This document shows, in pieces, positions 37,787 through 46,901 of a stretch of 64,000 nucleotides of DNA; within the stretch, counting starts at the first letter, position 1, and every line of letters begins with the position of its first letter. The position numbers were made by a program, and so were the translations under genes. The notes under the pieces were generated by a model. It was given only the letters and a program-made list of their open reading frames with translations, did not search any database and had not been told where the DNA came from. This DNA comes from Pelagihabitans sp947500445 (lineage in GTDB: Bacteria; Bacteroidota; Bacteroidia; Flavobacteriales; Flavobacteriaceae): positions 124,001 to 188,000 of the forward strand of contig NZ_JBNGOP010000006.1 of assembly GCF_050589625.1 (NCBI RefSeq). The letters are read 5' to 3'.

Positions 37787-38302
37787 ATGCGACCTTCTCC
37801 CTACCTGAAAAAAATCCAGCTCCTATTTTTCTTACTGACCGTCTCATCCGCTGCCCTGGCCCAAAATGCGCCTCCGGTGAACACCTTTTGGGAAAGGGTA
37901 CGTTTTGGCGGCGGTGTGGGCGTTGGGTTCAACAACGCCGGCTTCAACGGCTCACTGGCGCCAAGTGCCATTTATCAAGTATCGGACAAATTTGCTACCG
38001 GGATCGGGTTGAGCATTATCTATTCGAAAGTGAACGACAGCAAACTAACGGCCTATGGCGGTAGTATCATCAACCTTTACAACCCGGTGGACTTTTTACA
38101 ACTTTCTGCAGAATTGGAACAGTTACGGGTCAACCAAAGCCTGGGCGATTTAAACGATAACTTTTGGTCTCCCGCACTTTTTCTGGGTGTGGGCTATACC
38201 AACCGTTTTACCACCGTTGGCATTCGCTACAACGTCCTTTTTGATAATGACGACAGCATCTATCTAAATGCCTGGGCGCCCTTTATCCGTTTTTATTTTT
38301 AG
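37787..38302 (+). CDS. Small outer-membrane barrel-like protein beside sucA
   Basis: 171 residues with a signal peptide (KIQLLFFLLTVSSAALA) and alternating beta-strand pattern (GGGVGVGFNNAGFNGSL, NDNFWSPALFLGVGYT, AWAPFIRFYF). As I recall, flavobacterial homologues are sometimes labelled alpha-ketoglutarate decarboxylase, probably only because they lie beside sucA; nothing in the sequence supports an enzyme. It is divergent from sucA and convergent with the next gene. Confidence 0.7.
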   Translation: MRPSPYLKKIQLLFFLLTVSSAALAQNAPPVNTFWERVRFGGGVGVGFNNAGFNGSLAPSAIYQVSDKFATGIGLSIIYSKVNDSKLTAYGGSIINLYNPVDFLQLSAELEQLRVNQSLGDLNDNFWSPALFLGVGYTNRFTTVGIRYNVLFDNDDSIYLNAWAPFIRFYF

Positions 38303-38384
38303 TGATCGTTTACTTTGGCCGTTATGGTCCGCAGCTCCCGTCAAAATAGGAGCATCCAGTTCGGGTACCAAGCCGCAACAAAAT

Positions 38385-38741
38385 TCAATTGCTATACAGT
38401 TCCTTTAATTTCACTTTTTGAAACTCCCTTTTTAATATCAAGAACGAAACCTGTTCCGCTACGGCAACTACATCGGTAACCTGTATTTCCTTGAAGGCAC
38501 TTTCCGGCACGTCGATTACATAGAGTAAATTAAGATAGGCCGAAAACTTTTCCATAATCAAATGGTATACTTTTTCGTGTAAGGTGGACCCTAAATCTTC
38601 GGGAAACATGCCCAAACCGATATCGATCTGAAGGTTCGACAATAAAAAGTCCTTCTCCAATTGGGCGATCAACGGTTGGTATAACCCTACCGAAATGGCA
38701 TTTTGTAACAATGCGGTACTGTTCGTAAAAGTAGCTTGCAT
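38385..38741 (-). CDS. Conserved hypothetical protein, 118 residues
   Basis: No signal peptide, TM segment or recognisable motif. Mostly hydrophobic-heptad helices (LIAQLEKDFLLSNLQIDIGL, DVVAVAEQVSFLILKREF), so a small cytosolic alpha-helical protein. Convergent with the barrel gene. Function unknown. Confidence 0.6.
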   Translation of the reverse strand: MQATFTNSTALLQNAISVGLYQPLIAQLEKDFLLSNLQIDIGLGMFPEDLGSTLHEKVYHLIMEKFSAYLNLLYVIDVPESAFKEIQVTDVVAVAEQVSFLILKREFQKVKLKELYSN

Positions 38742-38915
38742 ATTAGAAGATACGGAACAACTTCGCTATTTGGTTGTTAACGACAAGCTAAAAAGGCTTT
38801 GCTCTCGCGACAAATGAAAAATTAAGAACAATCCCCGGCAATCCAGCTAATTTCGTTCTAAAAACAAAATCCCTAAACCCATATTAACAGGTAACAGGCT
38901 GCTTTATTTAGCATG

Positions 38916-40190
38916 TTACTCTTTATACACCACCCCGTTTTTCATCACAAAAACGGTTTGTTCCAACGTTTTTACATTTTTAATGGGATCTTCCGCAACA
39001 GCGATGATATCGGCGAAGAAACCGGGCTCCAAGCGCCCGATCTGGTCTTCCATTCCCAAAAGTTTGGCATTGACCACGGTAGCTGCCTTTAACGACTCGC
39101 CCACCGGGATTCCCGCTTCTTTGAGATACCCGAATTCTATCGCGTTCAAGCCATGGGGAAACACACCGGCATCCGTACCGAAGCCCATCGGGACCCCTTT
39201 TTTGTATGCCCTTGCCATTGCCGCCTGATGTTTGGGACCGATATCTAGTGCTTTTTTCGCGACCACATCGGGAAAGAAACCTGGTATTTTTGCTTTTTCG
39301 GCAACTTGTTTTCCTGCACTGATCGTCGGAATCAGATAACACTTTTTCTGTATCATGAGTTCCATGGTCTCTTCGCTCATCAACGTTCCGTGCTCTATGG
39401 TACTCACCCCTCCTAAAATGGCCAAGCGCATTCCTTCGTCACCATGGGCATGTGCCGCCACGGAAAATCCATAATCTTTGGCCGTATCCGTAATGGCCTT
39501 TATTTCCTCAAGAGTAAACTGTGGGTTCTGACCACTTTTCGCCACGCTCAATACCCCTCCGGTAGCGGTTATTTTTATCACATCGGCGCCATTTTTATAA
39601 CGTTGCCGAACAGCTTTTCGGGCATCTTCCGGTGAGTTGACCACCCCTTCCTTCGGTCCGGGATCTCCCATAAGGCTTTTCCGCATACCATTGGTAGGAT
39701 CGGCATGCCCACCGGTACTCGCAAGTGCCTTGCCGGCGGTAAGGATCCTCGGGCCTCGCACCAACCCTTTGTTTATCGCATTTCGTAGGGCAATGTTGAC
39801 TCCGGAGCCTCCGAGGTCGCGCACGGTAGTAAAACCGGCCATCAATGTTCGCTCCGCATATACCGTGGCCTCAAAGGCCACATCCACGTCATTACCGGTA
39901 AACTTTTTAATGTAGGTTTTAGGGTCGAACTCCGACTCCAAATGCACGTGCATATCGATCAATCCGGGCAATACTACCTTATCCTTTAAATCGACCAACA
40001 GATCTTCGGCGCCCCCTGCCACAAAACCGTCCTTGATCTCTTTTATCCTATTACCGGATACTACGACCGTTTTCTTGGAAAGAGACGTTCCCGTTTCGGT
40101 ATCGAACAGGGTACCACATTGCAGATAGCTATCCTGTGCATTGGAAACAATGGAAATACCGAGCACCAAAAGTGTAAAAAGATTTTTCAT
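38916..40190 (-). CDS. Secreted amidohydrolase (imidazolonepropionase/prolidase-like)
   Basis: 424 residues with a signal peptide (MKNLFTLLVLGISIVSNAQ). The amidohydrolase superfamily metal centre is visible: GLIDMHVHLES (HxH), VAAHAHGDEGM, TIEHGTLMS and GTDAGVFPHGL (the final Asp). Related secreted members act on Xaa-Pro dipeptides or cyclic amides; here the substrate is not decidable. It is downstream of the galE-lipoprotein genes, transcribed in the same direction with a 43-nt gap. Confidence 0.9.
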   Translation of the reverse strand: MKNLFTLLVLGISIVSNAQDSYLQCGTLFDTETGTSLSKKTVVVSGNRIKEIKDGFVAGGAEDLLVDLKDKVVLPGLIDMHVHLESEFDPKTYIKKFTGNDVDVAFEATVYAERTLMAGFTTVRDLGGSGVNIALRNAINKGLVRGPRILTAGKALASTGGHADPTNGMRKSLMGDPGPKEGVVNSPEDARKAVRQRYKNGADVIKITATGGVLSVAKSGQNPQFTLEEIKAITDTAKDYGFSVAAHAHGDEGMRLAILGGVSTIEHGTLMSEETMELMIQKKCYLIPTISAGKQVAEKAKIPGFFPDVVAKKALDIGPKHQAAMARAYKKGVPMGFGTDAGVFPHGLNAIEFGYLKEAGIPVGESLKAATVVNAKLLGMEDQIGRLEPGFFADIIAVAEDPIKNVKTLEQTVFVMKNGVVYKE

Positions 40191-40233
40191 TTGTGTTTTG
40201 ATTTTATCATATGTACCGGTCCATTAATGAACC

Positions 40234-40779
40234 TTAGGGCGTTGCGCTACTGGATCGGTATGCTCCCAAGACCGCTTTCCCTGCCTTTTTGTTGAAGCGC
40301 TTGGAAAATGTAAACAAGTCCCAAAACCATACCCTTCGCGAAATATTAAACGAAAAATTTCGTTTTACCGTACTGTCGTTAACGGTCTCATCGAACCGAA
40401 AGTAATACTTTTCCGGAACAACTACCGGCATTTGGCCCAAGGTGAGCATTGTCGGCAGCATCGGAGTAGCGCAGGCAACATTTTGCTCCAAGGGATATAG
40501 GGTAATGTGCAAATCGGCGGAACTGCTGTCCGTCACTATTGCGAATAGTTCGGAAGCCTCCAGTATTTTAAGCGCTTTCTTCAAGCTATCGTTACGCACG
40601 TAAGCGTTCTGCCTTACCCGCTGATTGGTATAGTGCCGATACTTTTTAGGATATAGCTTATAGGAATAACAGGAGGTACAGAGCAAAATGCCCAAGAACG
40701 CCAGTACTAAGGATGACCGCTTCCTACCACTATGATTGGTTGTTGTAATGTTCTTTTCTAAAATAGCGATACGGTGCAC
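40234..40779 (-). CDS. Unknown lipoprotein with GTG start
   Basis: 181 residues. The only in-frame start is GTG at 40779, giving an unusually long basic N-terminal region before the hydrophobic core and the lipobox LLCTSC. The mature protein has a central DSSSADLHITLYPLEQN and an aromatic RRVWFWDLFTFSKRF. It follows galE by 20 nt, so is probably translated from the same mRNA. No family was recognised. Confidence 0.6.
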   Translation of the reverse strand: MHRIAILEKNITTTNHSGRKRSSLVLAFLGILLCTSCYSYKLYPKKYRHYTNQRVRQNAYVRNDSLKKALKILEASELFAIVTDSSSADLHITLYPLEQNVACATPMLPTMLTLGQMPVVVPEKYYFRFDETVNDSTVKRNFSFNISRRVWFWDLFTFSKRFNKKAGKAVLGAYRSSSATP

Positions 40780-40799
40780 CTATTGCAACAAGCTCCGGA

Positions 40800-41816
40800 C
40801 TAACTCCTGACCTTTTGTTCCCATTCCCAAGCCGATCGCATGGCTTCGTCCAAACTCGATTGCGCTTTCCAACCCAACACCTCATTGGCCTTGGTGGTAT
40901 CGGCAAAAGCCTCTATAACATCGCCGGGCCTACGGTCCACTATTTTGTAGTTCAGGTTTTTTCCGGATACCCGTTCAAAACTGCGGATAACCTCCATGAC
41001 CGAACTGCCTTTTCCCGTACCCACATTGAACACTTCATAGTTCTTTTCGTTTTTACCGTGCAGCAAACGTTGGAGCGCTACCACATGTGCCTTGGCCAAA
41101 TCTACCACATGAATGTAGTCGCGCACGCACGTACCGTCCTCTGTTGGATAATCGTTACCGAAAACGGACAACCCTTCTCGAATTCCGATACCGGTCTGTG
41201 TAATGAACGGCACCAAATTTTGTGGCACCCCTACCGGCAATTCCCCTATTTCAACACTGGGGTGCGCTCCCATGGGATTAAAATAACGTAGCGCGATCGC
41301 TTGAAGGTTAGGGCTTACCTTACAGATGTCCGAAATGACCTCTTCGCCCATTTGCTTTGTTTTCCCATAAGGCGATTCAGCAGGTTTGATCGGGGCATTT
41401 TCGGTAATCGGCATCGCATCTGCCTGGCCGTAAACGGTACAGGAAGAACTAAAGATAAAGCTTGCCTTTTCCTTTTTGACCAAAGCCTTTAACACATATA
41501 CCAGCGACCCGATATTGTTTTCGTAATACAGCAGAGGTTTCTCAACGCTCTCCCCTACCGCTTTTGAAGCTGCAAAGTGGATGACCCCGGCGATATCGGA
41601 ATGGCGTTCGAACAGGGCACCTACCGCCTCTTTTTCCCGTAAATCGATTTTCTCGAATACCGGCTCCTTTCCTGTAATGGCGGTAATTCCCGCTAGTACT
41701 TTTTCATCGGCATTGGAACAATCATCGACGATAACGACCTGATATCCTTCGTTTTGCAGCTCAACGACAGTATGGGACCCTATAAAACCCAAACCGCCCG
41801 TGACTAAAATTTTCAT
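40800..41816 (-). CDS. galE: UDP-glucose 4-epimerase
   Basis: Interconverts UDP-glucose and UDP-galactose using bound NAD. 338 residues from the ATG at 41816 (MKILVTGGLGFIGSHT, with the GxxGxxG nucleotide loop); an earlier in-frame start would add 23 residues of no family character. The catalytic Y-x3-K is in SPYGKTKQMGEE. Length, CVRDYIHVVDLAKAH and the C-terminal GWKAQSSLDEA support galE over other extended SDR epimerases. It supplies galactose units for envelope glycans. Confidence 0.94.
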   Translation of the reverse strand: MKILVTGGLGFIGSHTVVELQNEGYQVVIVDDCSNADEKVLAGITAITGKEPVFEKIDLREKEAVGALFERHSDIAGVIHFAASKAVGESVEKPLLYYENNIGSLVYVLKALVKKEKASFIFSSSCTVYGQADAMPITENAPIKPAESPYGKTKQMGEEVISDICKVSPNLQAIALRYFNPMGAHPSVEIGELPVGVPQNLVPFITQTGIGIREGLSVFGNDYPTEDGTCVRDYIHVVDLAKAHVVALQRLLHGKNEKNYEVFNVGTGKGSSVMEVIRSFERVSGKNLNYKIVDRRPGDVIEAFADTTKANEVLGWKAQSSLDEAMRSAWEWEQKVRS

Positions 41817-41993
41817 CTGTTTAAAATTTTGTAGTTCACTGAAAATGAAAAAACTAAAAATTTCCGCACATTCAGTAATTCGCATAAACTTATTTTAATC
41901 ATCTCGGTAGAGTATGCTTAAAAAAGTTTATGCTCATTTCATATATTTATTTTAATGGTTGGTTTTTGCACCCAAAACTAACGACTTGCCCGG

Positions 41994-43148
41994 CTATCCA
42001 TTTAAAAAACCGATGACCGTAGCGGTAATATAGTCGATTTGCTCATCGTCCAGCTCCGTATGCATCGGCAGGGAAACTACTTGTTCGGAAAGCAGATTGG
42101 TTATTTCGAAATCAGATTCGTTATATCGGGCATCGGCATATGCTTTTTGCCGGTGCAAGGGTATGGGATAATAGACCCCACAAGGTATACCCTTCTCACC
42201 CAAATGCTTTACCAGTGCATCGCGCTTTCCGTTGGTTATCTTTAAGGTATACTGATGAAAAACATGACAGTCGCAAACATCGCAAATGCCCTCGCAACCG
42301 TTTACGGTCTTTGGAACCACAATATCGGGATGGCCCGAAAAAGCGGCACTATATTTTCGGGCGGCCGCCCTTCTGTTATCGCAATACATGTCGAGTTTGG
42401 GAAGCTTTGCGCGCAGTACCGCGGCCTGCATGGAATCCAATCGAGAGTTTACCCCGACCACATCATGATGGTACCGCTGGTACATTCCGTGGTTTACGAT
42501 TCCCCGCAACGTATGCGCCAAGGCATCGTCATTTGTGAAAATGGCTCCCCCATCACCATAGGCCCCTAAATTCTTGGAAGGAAAAAAGGAGGTCGCCCCA
42601 ACATGCCCGATGGTACCGGCTTTTCTTTTTGTTCCATTTTTTGAAGTATGGTTGGCTCCAATGGCCTGTGCATTGTCCTCTATTACAAAAAGCTTGTGCT
42701 TTTCCGCCAAATCCATAATGGCATCCATGTCGGCACATTGGCCAAAAAGGTGAACCGGTACGATCGCCTTTGTTTTTGGGGTGATCGCCCTTTCTATTGC
42801 CGCAATGTCGATATTAAAGGTATCGGGATCTACATCCACCAGTACGGGGGTCAGTTGCAACAGCGCAATGACCTCCACCGTAGCGGCAAACGTAAAGTCG
42901 GCCGTAATGACCTCGTCGCCGGGCTGCAATCCCAAGCCCATCATGGCAATTTGCAGGGCATCGGTTCCGTTGGCACAGGGAATAACATGTTTGACCCCTA
43001 AATACGTTTCCAGATCCTTTTGAAAGGCATGTACCTCCGGACCGTTGATAAAGGCCGAAGTTTCCATAATGTTGGCGATCGCGGCATTCACCTGCGCTTT
43101 GATGCCCTTGTATTGCCCTCCAAGATCTACCATTTGGATTTTCTTCAT
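41994..43148 (-). CDS. DegT/DnrJ/EryC1-family sugar aminotransferase
   Basis: 384 residues, PLP-dependent. The Schiff-base lysine is K192 in SFFPSKNLGAYGDGG, and the N-terminal sugar-binding region has TFAATVEVI. Such enzymes make amino sugars for O-antigen or capsule, consistent with galE and the Kdo transferase next door. It contains a four-cysteine cluster, C285-x3-C289-x2-C292-x-C294, just before the conserved HVFHQYTL; a metal role is possible. The start MKKIQMVDLGGQYKGI is the normal one. Confidence 0.92.
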   Translation of the reverse strand: MKKIQMVDLGGQYKGIKAQVNAAIANIMETSAFINGPEVHAFQKDLETYLGVKHVIPCANGTDALQIAMMGLGLQPGDEVITADFTFAATVEVIALLQLTPVLVDVDPDTFNIDIAAIERAITPKTKAIVPVHLFGQCADMDAIMDLAEKHKLFVIEDNAQAIGANHTSKNGTKRKAGTIGHVGATSFFPSKNLGAYGDGGAIFTNDDALAHTLRGIVNHGMYQRYHHDVVGVNSRLDSMQAAVLRAKLPKLDMYCDNRRAAARKYSAAFSGHPDIVVPKTVNGCEGICDVCDCHVFHQYTLKITNGKRDALVKHLGEKGIPCGVYYPIPLHRQKAYADARYNESDFEITNLLSEQVVSLPMHTELDDEQIDYITATVIGFLNG

Positions 43149-43242
43149 GCCCTTTGTTTTTTCAAGATTTCACACAAAAATACGAAACAGGCATCAATGA
43201 ACTCTGGAAAGAAATGTAATTTAGCTGGCAAATTGATTTTCC

Positions 43243-44481
43243 GTGTTTTCCATTTATAATAGCATTGTTCATTTGGCTTGGGCCGGGCTTCGGTTTGTTG
43301 CGCTTTTCAAACCAAAAATCCGCCTTTTTGTAGCTGGTAGAAAAAAAACCTGGGGGCAACTGAACGAGCTTCTTTCGGGGAACGATCGCACCCTATGGAT
43401 GCATGCCGCATCCCTGGGGGAATACGAGCAAGGGCTCCCGGTAATCGAACGGCTAAAGACCGCTTTTCCGTCCCAAAAAATTGTAGTCACCTTCTTTTCC
43501 CCTTCCGGATATGAGGTGAAAAAGAACAGTACGGTCGCCGATGTAATCGTTTACCTGCCCATGGACACCAAAGCCAATGTTTCCCGGTTTTTGGACATGG
43601 TGCGACCGGAACTTGCGATTTTTGTGAAGTACGAAGTATGGCCCAATTACCTAAGGGAGCTGCACCGGCGTGAAATTCCCGCCTTGTTAATTTCCGCATT
43701 GTTCAAAAAACACCAAGTCTATTTTAAGCCCTATGGCGGATTCATGCGATCGGCCCTAAAAAAATTCTCCCATATTTTTGTCCAGAACAAGGATTCGCAA
43801 GAGTTATTGGTAAAAGCCGGAATCAAACGGGTTACGGTTAGCGGGGACACCCGCCTTGATCGGGTAAGCGAAATTTTGGAGCGTGACCAACGCCTTGATT
43901 TTATGGACGCGTTCAAAAAAGACCGGCAGTGTTTTGTAGCGGGCAGCACTTGGCCGGAAGACGAAGCAATTTTGATCGACTACATCAACCACGCACCGTC
44001 GTCATCGCTTAAATATGTGTTCGCCCCACATACCATTACCCCCGAAAGGGTTTTGGGACTGGCCGGCTCCCTCAACAAAAAAACCGTTCTGTACTCGAAA
44101 ATGGATCCGGAGACCATAGGCAACTATGAGGTGTTGCTGATCGATACCATCGGCCTACTGACCAAGATTTATAGTTATGCGGATATCGCCTATGTCGGGG
44201 GCGGTTTTGCAACGGGGCTCCATAATACCATGGAACCTGCCGTTTTTGGTATCCCGGTCATCATTGGTCCACAATACAAAGGTTTTAAAGAGGCCGAGGA
44301 GCTGGTGGCCGAAAAAGGTATCTTGTCCGTAACCGATGGTTGGGGTTTCGGTGAGCTTATGAAAAGATTGTTGGACAATCCCGATTTTCAGAAAAAAACA
44401 GGCGCCATAAACGCCAGCTATATCGCTAAAAATAAAGGCGCTAGCATCCAAATCGTAGCACACATACGTACATTATTATAG
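43243..44481 (+). CDS. waaA: 3-deoxy-D-manno-octulosonic acid (Kdo) transferase
   Basis: 412 residues, GT30 family, adds Kdo to lipid A on the cytoplasmic face of the inner membrane. The start is GTG (43243) and gives VFSIYNSIVHLAWAG, a membrane-anchoring helix as usual. Conserved motifs are WMHAASLGEYEQ, FVKYEVWPN and the C-terminal AYVGGGFATGLHNTMEPAVFG. It is convergently separated from the aminotransferase gene by 94 nt and followed by a small lipoprotein gene. Confidence 0.94.
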   Translation: MFSIYNSIVHLAWAGLRFVALFKPKIRLFVAGRKKTWGQLNELLSGNDRTLWMHAASLGEYEQGLPVIERLKTAFPSQKIVVTFFSPSGYEVKKNSTVADVIVYLPMDTKANVSRFLDMVRPELAIFVKYEVWPNYLRELHRREIPALLISALFKKHQVYFKPYGGFMRSALKKFSHIFVQNKDSQELLVKAGIKRVTVSGDTRLDRVSEILERDQRLDFMDAFKKDRQCFVAGSTWPEDEAILIDYINHAPSSSLKYVFAPHTITPERVLGLAGSLNKKTVLYSKMDPETIGNYEVLLIDTIGLLTKIYSYADIAYVGGGFATGLHNTMEPAVFGIPVIIGPQYKGFKEAEELVAEKGILSVTDGWGFGELMKRLLDNPDFQKKTGAINASYIAKNKGASIQIVAHIRTLL

Positions 44482-44532
44482 TTCAATGCCAATTGCCACT
44501 TAAAGTCAGCCATTGGTATAACCTACTACGAA

Positions 44533-44760
44533 ATGGCACGTTCCCCCCTCATCTTATGTATTTTTACCTTGCTTTTAACTAGTTCTTGTCAGTGGTTCTC
44601 CCAGAAAGATGGGAAGCACCTGCCCCTGCACAGCCCGGAAACCGAAGAACAAAAAATGGACTTCAAAGACTTGCGACAGCAGCACGATTCCCTTAAAAGA
44701 CCCGACAAGCTCCAAAAGCGACGAAAAAGAAGGGATACCCTAAAACCGCAGAGCGCCTAG
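44533..44760 (+). CDS. Small lipoprotein downstream of waaA
   Basis: 75 residues: basic N-terminus, hydrophobic core and lipobox LLTSSC, then a polar, basic tail (LQKRRKRRDTLK). The tail suggests contact with nucleic acid, phospholipid head groups or polyanionic LPS, but it may be a linker only. It is 51 nt after waaA in the same orientation. No family recognised. Confidence 0.55.
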   Translation: MARSPLILCIFTLLLTSSCQWFSQKDGKHLPLHSPETEEQKMDFKDLRQQHDSLKRPDKLQKRRKRRDTLKPQSA

Positions 44761-44907
44761 GTATTGCTTGGTGGCACTACCCCATAGCAATCCCATTTTG
44801 AATCGATCCGAGGGAAGCAAAACCTCTTATACCATTTCTGGTGTTAGCCGAAACGATGCTAGCGCAAATTTTACTAGTTTTAGTAAAAAGTAAAAAAGCA
44901 GCGCAGC

Positions 44908-46257
44908 ATGAATTCAAGACTTTTTAAGGTTTCCCTTACCGCCGCACTATCGGGCTTTCTTTTTGGTTTTGACACCGTAGTGATCTCCGGGGCCAACCTG
45001 CCCATTAAAGCGCTTTGGAATACATCACCATGGTTTCATGGTATGTTCATTATGTCGATGGCACTTTGGGGAACCGTGATCGGCTCGCTTTTCGGGGGTA
45101 TTCCCTGCAACCGTTTTGGACGAAAAAAAACCCTTTTTTGGATCGGAATCCTTTACGCACTATCGGCCATTGGTTCCGGATTGGCGACAGACCCCTACGT
45201 TTTTTCGTTTTTTAGATTTATCGGTGGCTTGGGCGTAGGAGCCTCATCGGTAGCGGCACCCATTTACATATCCGAAATTTCCACTCCGGAAAACAGGGGG
45301 AAGTTGGGCGCATTGTACCAGTTCAATCTGGTTCTGGGCATACTCATCGCCTTTATTTCCAACTATCTTTTAAAAGGGGTGGGAGGTGCCAATGATTGGC
45401 GCTGGATGCTGGGTGTGGAAGCCATACCCGCCATCGCCTATACCCTAATGGTGGTATCGATCCCCAATAGTCCAAGGTGGCTAGCCATTACAAAAAAGGA
45501 CGATACAGGGGCCATGGCGGCCTTACGGATGCTTTTCGGAGAAGAGGCGGCCAAGGACAAACTACGGGAAATCAAGGCGAATATTCCCGATGTGGCCCTA
45601 AAGGAACCCTTGTTTTCCGGGCGATACCAAAAACCGTTACTGCTTGCGTTTTTCATAGCGTTTTTCAACCAACTGTCCGGAATCAACTTTGTGCTGTACT
45701 ATGCCCCCGAAATTTTGGAAAGGGCCGGTTTGGCAGCCAAGGAATCCCTTTTTAGCTCTATCGCTATCGGCGTGGTCAATCTCGTATTTACGTTTATAGG
45801 GGTTCGGCTTATCGATAGGTTGGGCCGTAGGCAACTCTTGAAAATCGGTTCGTTAGGGTATATCGTAAGCCTGGGAATGGTGGCCTGGTGTTTTTACGCC
45901 AATGCAGGTTCGGCCTTGTTGCTGACGTTTATCCTAGTGTTTATAGCTTCGCATGCTATTGGACAAGGCGCGGTCATTTGGGTATTCATTTCAGAAATTT
46001 TCCCCAACAAGGTAAGGGCCTTTGGGCAGTCGTGGGGGACGGGAACCCATTGGGTTTTTGCCGCGGTCATCACCCTGATCACCCCAATATTCTTGGATGC
46101 CGACAAGGGAATCTTTAAGGACAACCCCTGGCCCATTTTTGTGTTTTTTATGGGTATGATGGTGCTTCAACTCCTTTGGACCTTATTTAAAATGCCGGAA
46201 ACCAAAGGCGTTTCCTTGGAGGAACTGGAGGAACAACTGCGTGGAAAGACCAAATAG
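44908..46257 (+). CDS. Sugar-porter MFS transporter
   Basis: 449 residues, 12 TM helices. Diagnostic sugar-porter motifs: RFGRKKTLFWIG between TM2 and TM3, VVSIPNSPRWLAI, RLIDRLGRRQL and the C-terminal KMPETKGVSLEELE. It probably imports a hexose or pentose by proton symport. No regulator or kinase gene is adjacent, so the sugar cannot be named. A half-copy of the dispersed repeat lies 60 nt upstream (44827-44848). Confidence 0.92.
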   Translation: MNSRLFKVSLTAALSGFLFGFDTVVISGANLPIKALWNTSPWFHGMFIMSMALWGTVIGSLFGGIPCNRFGRKKTLFWIGILYALSAIGSGLATDPYVFSFFRFIGGLGVGASSVAAPIYISEISTPENRGKLGALYQFNLVLGILIAFISNYLLKGVGGANDWRWMLGVEAIPAIAYTLMVVSIPNSPRWLAITKKDDTGAMAALRMLFGEEAAKDKLREIKANIPDVALKEPLFSGRYQKPLLLAFFIAFFNQLSGINFVLYYAPEILERAGLAAKESLFSSIAIGVVNLVFTFIGVRLIDRLGRRQLLKIGSLGYIVSLGMVAWCFYANAGSALLLTFILVFIASHAIGQGAVIWVFISEIFPNKVRAFGQSWGTGTHWVFAAVITLITPIFLDADKGIFKDNPWPIFVFFMGMMVLQLLWTLFKMPETKGVSLEELEEQLRGKTK

Positions 46258-46401
46258 CACTCGTTGAATTTCAGCACTTTATCGAAAAAATCGGTTTTAC
46301 ATCGGGCAAACACACTAAAGGGGGCGCCTTTGGTCGAAATAATCCCCTTAAAAGTGGTATTACGACGGAAATTTCATTAATTTACAGGAAATTATACACA
46401 T

Positions 46402-46530
46402 ATGGAACATGAAATTACTTCTGGTGAAAGACTACTTAACGGTTTTCTTAGTGTAATGGTGGTGTTATTGATCGGTATTTTGTTATCGGTCGTAGTCGCC
46501 CTTTTACTATGGGCCGTTGGCGTTTTTTAG
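46402..46530 (+). CDS. 42-residue single-helix membrane protein
   Basis: ATG at 46402, TAG at 46528. It begins MEHEITSGERLL and continues with one long hydrophobic helix (LSVMVVLLIGILLSVVVALL), ending AVGVF. It has an independent strong terminator 76 nt downstream and its own spacer upstream, as a real small gene would. No family recognised; it could be a subunit or stabiliser of another membrane complex. Confidence 0.45.
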   Translation: MEHEITSGERLLNGFLSVMVVLLIGILLSVVVALLLWAVGVF

Positions 46531-46605
46531 CCAGAAACTTTAGTTCCCCGAATACAATCTTATTGCCCCTATTTATCTTTACAATTTAATTTTGACAAAT
46601 GCCAT

Positions 46606-46632
46606 GGCCCCTTTTACCGAGGGGCCTTTTTT
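46606..46632 (+). terminator. Terminator after the small membrane gene
   Basis: GGCCCC (46606-46611) pairs with GGGGCC (46621-46626), followed by TTTTTT. The loop is TTTTACCGA. It ends rightward transcription. Confidence 0.85.
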
Positions 46633-46901
46633 GTTTAAGAAGTCATTTAAACTTTTTGGATTGTAGCGATCCCGACGCTTCGGGACATGATTTTTTATCT
46701 TTTTGAAGCCTTTTTTGAGTTGCATAGCTGGGCTACAGAAGGAAAAAAGTCGAAAAAAGGGTGAAAAAGCATAATTTTTTAGCACACGATACCATTCCCA
46801 CCATAAAAGAGCAGGTATAGAAATGGTTCAAAAGTACCGGACTGCAGCTAAACTATTGCTTTGTCCCTTACCGTTATTACCGAATACCCTTTGATGTCCC
46901 T

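Noticed and set aside
46579..46785. 68-codon minus-strand frame beyond the 46606 terminator
   Set aside because: It spans the terminator hairpin on the opposite strand and has a low-complexity basic sequence. Likely chance.
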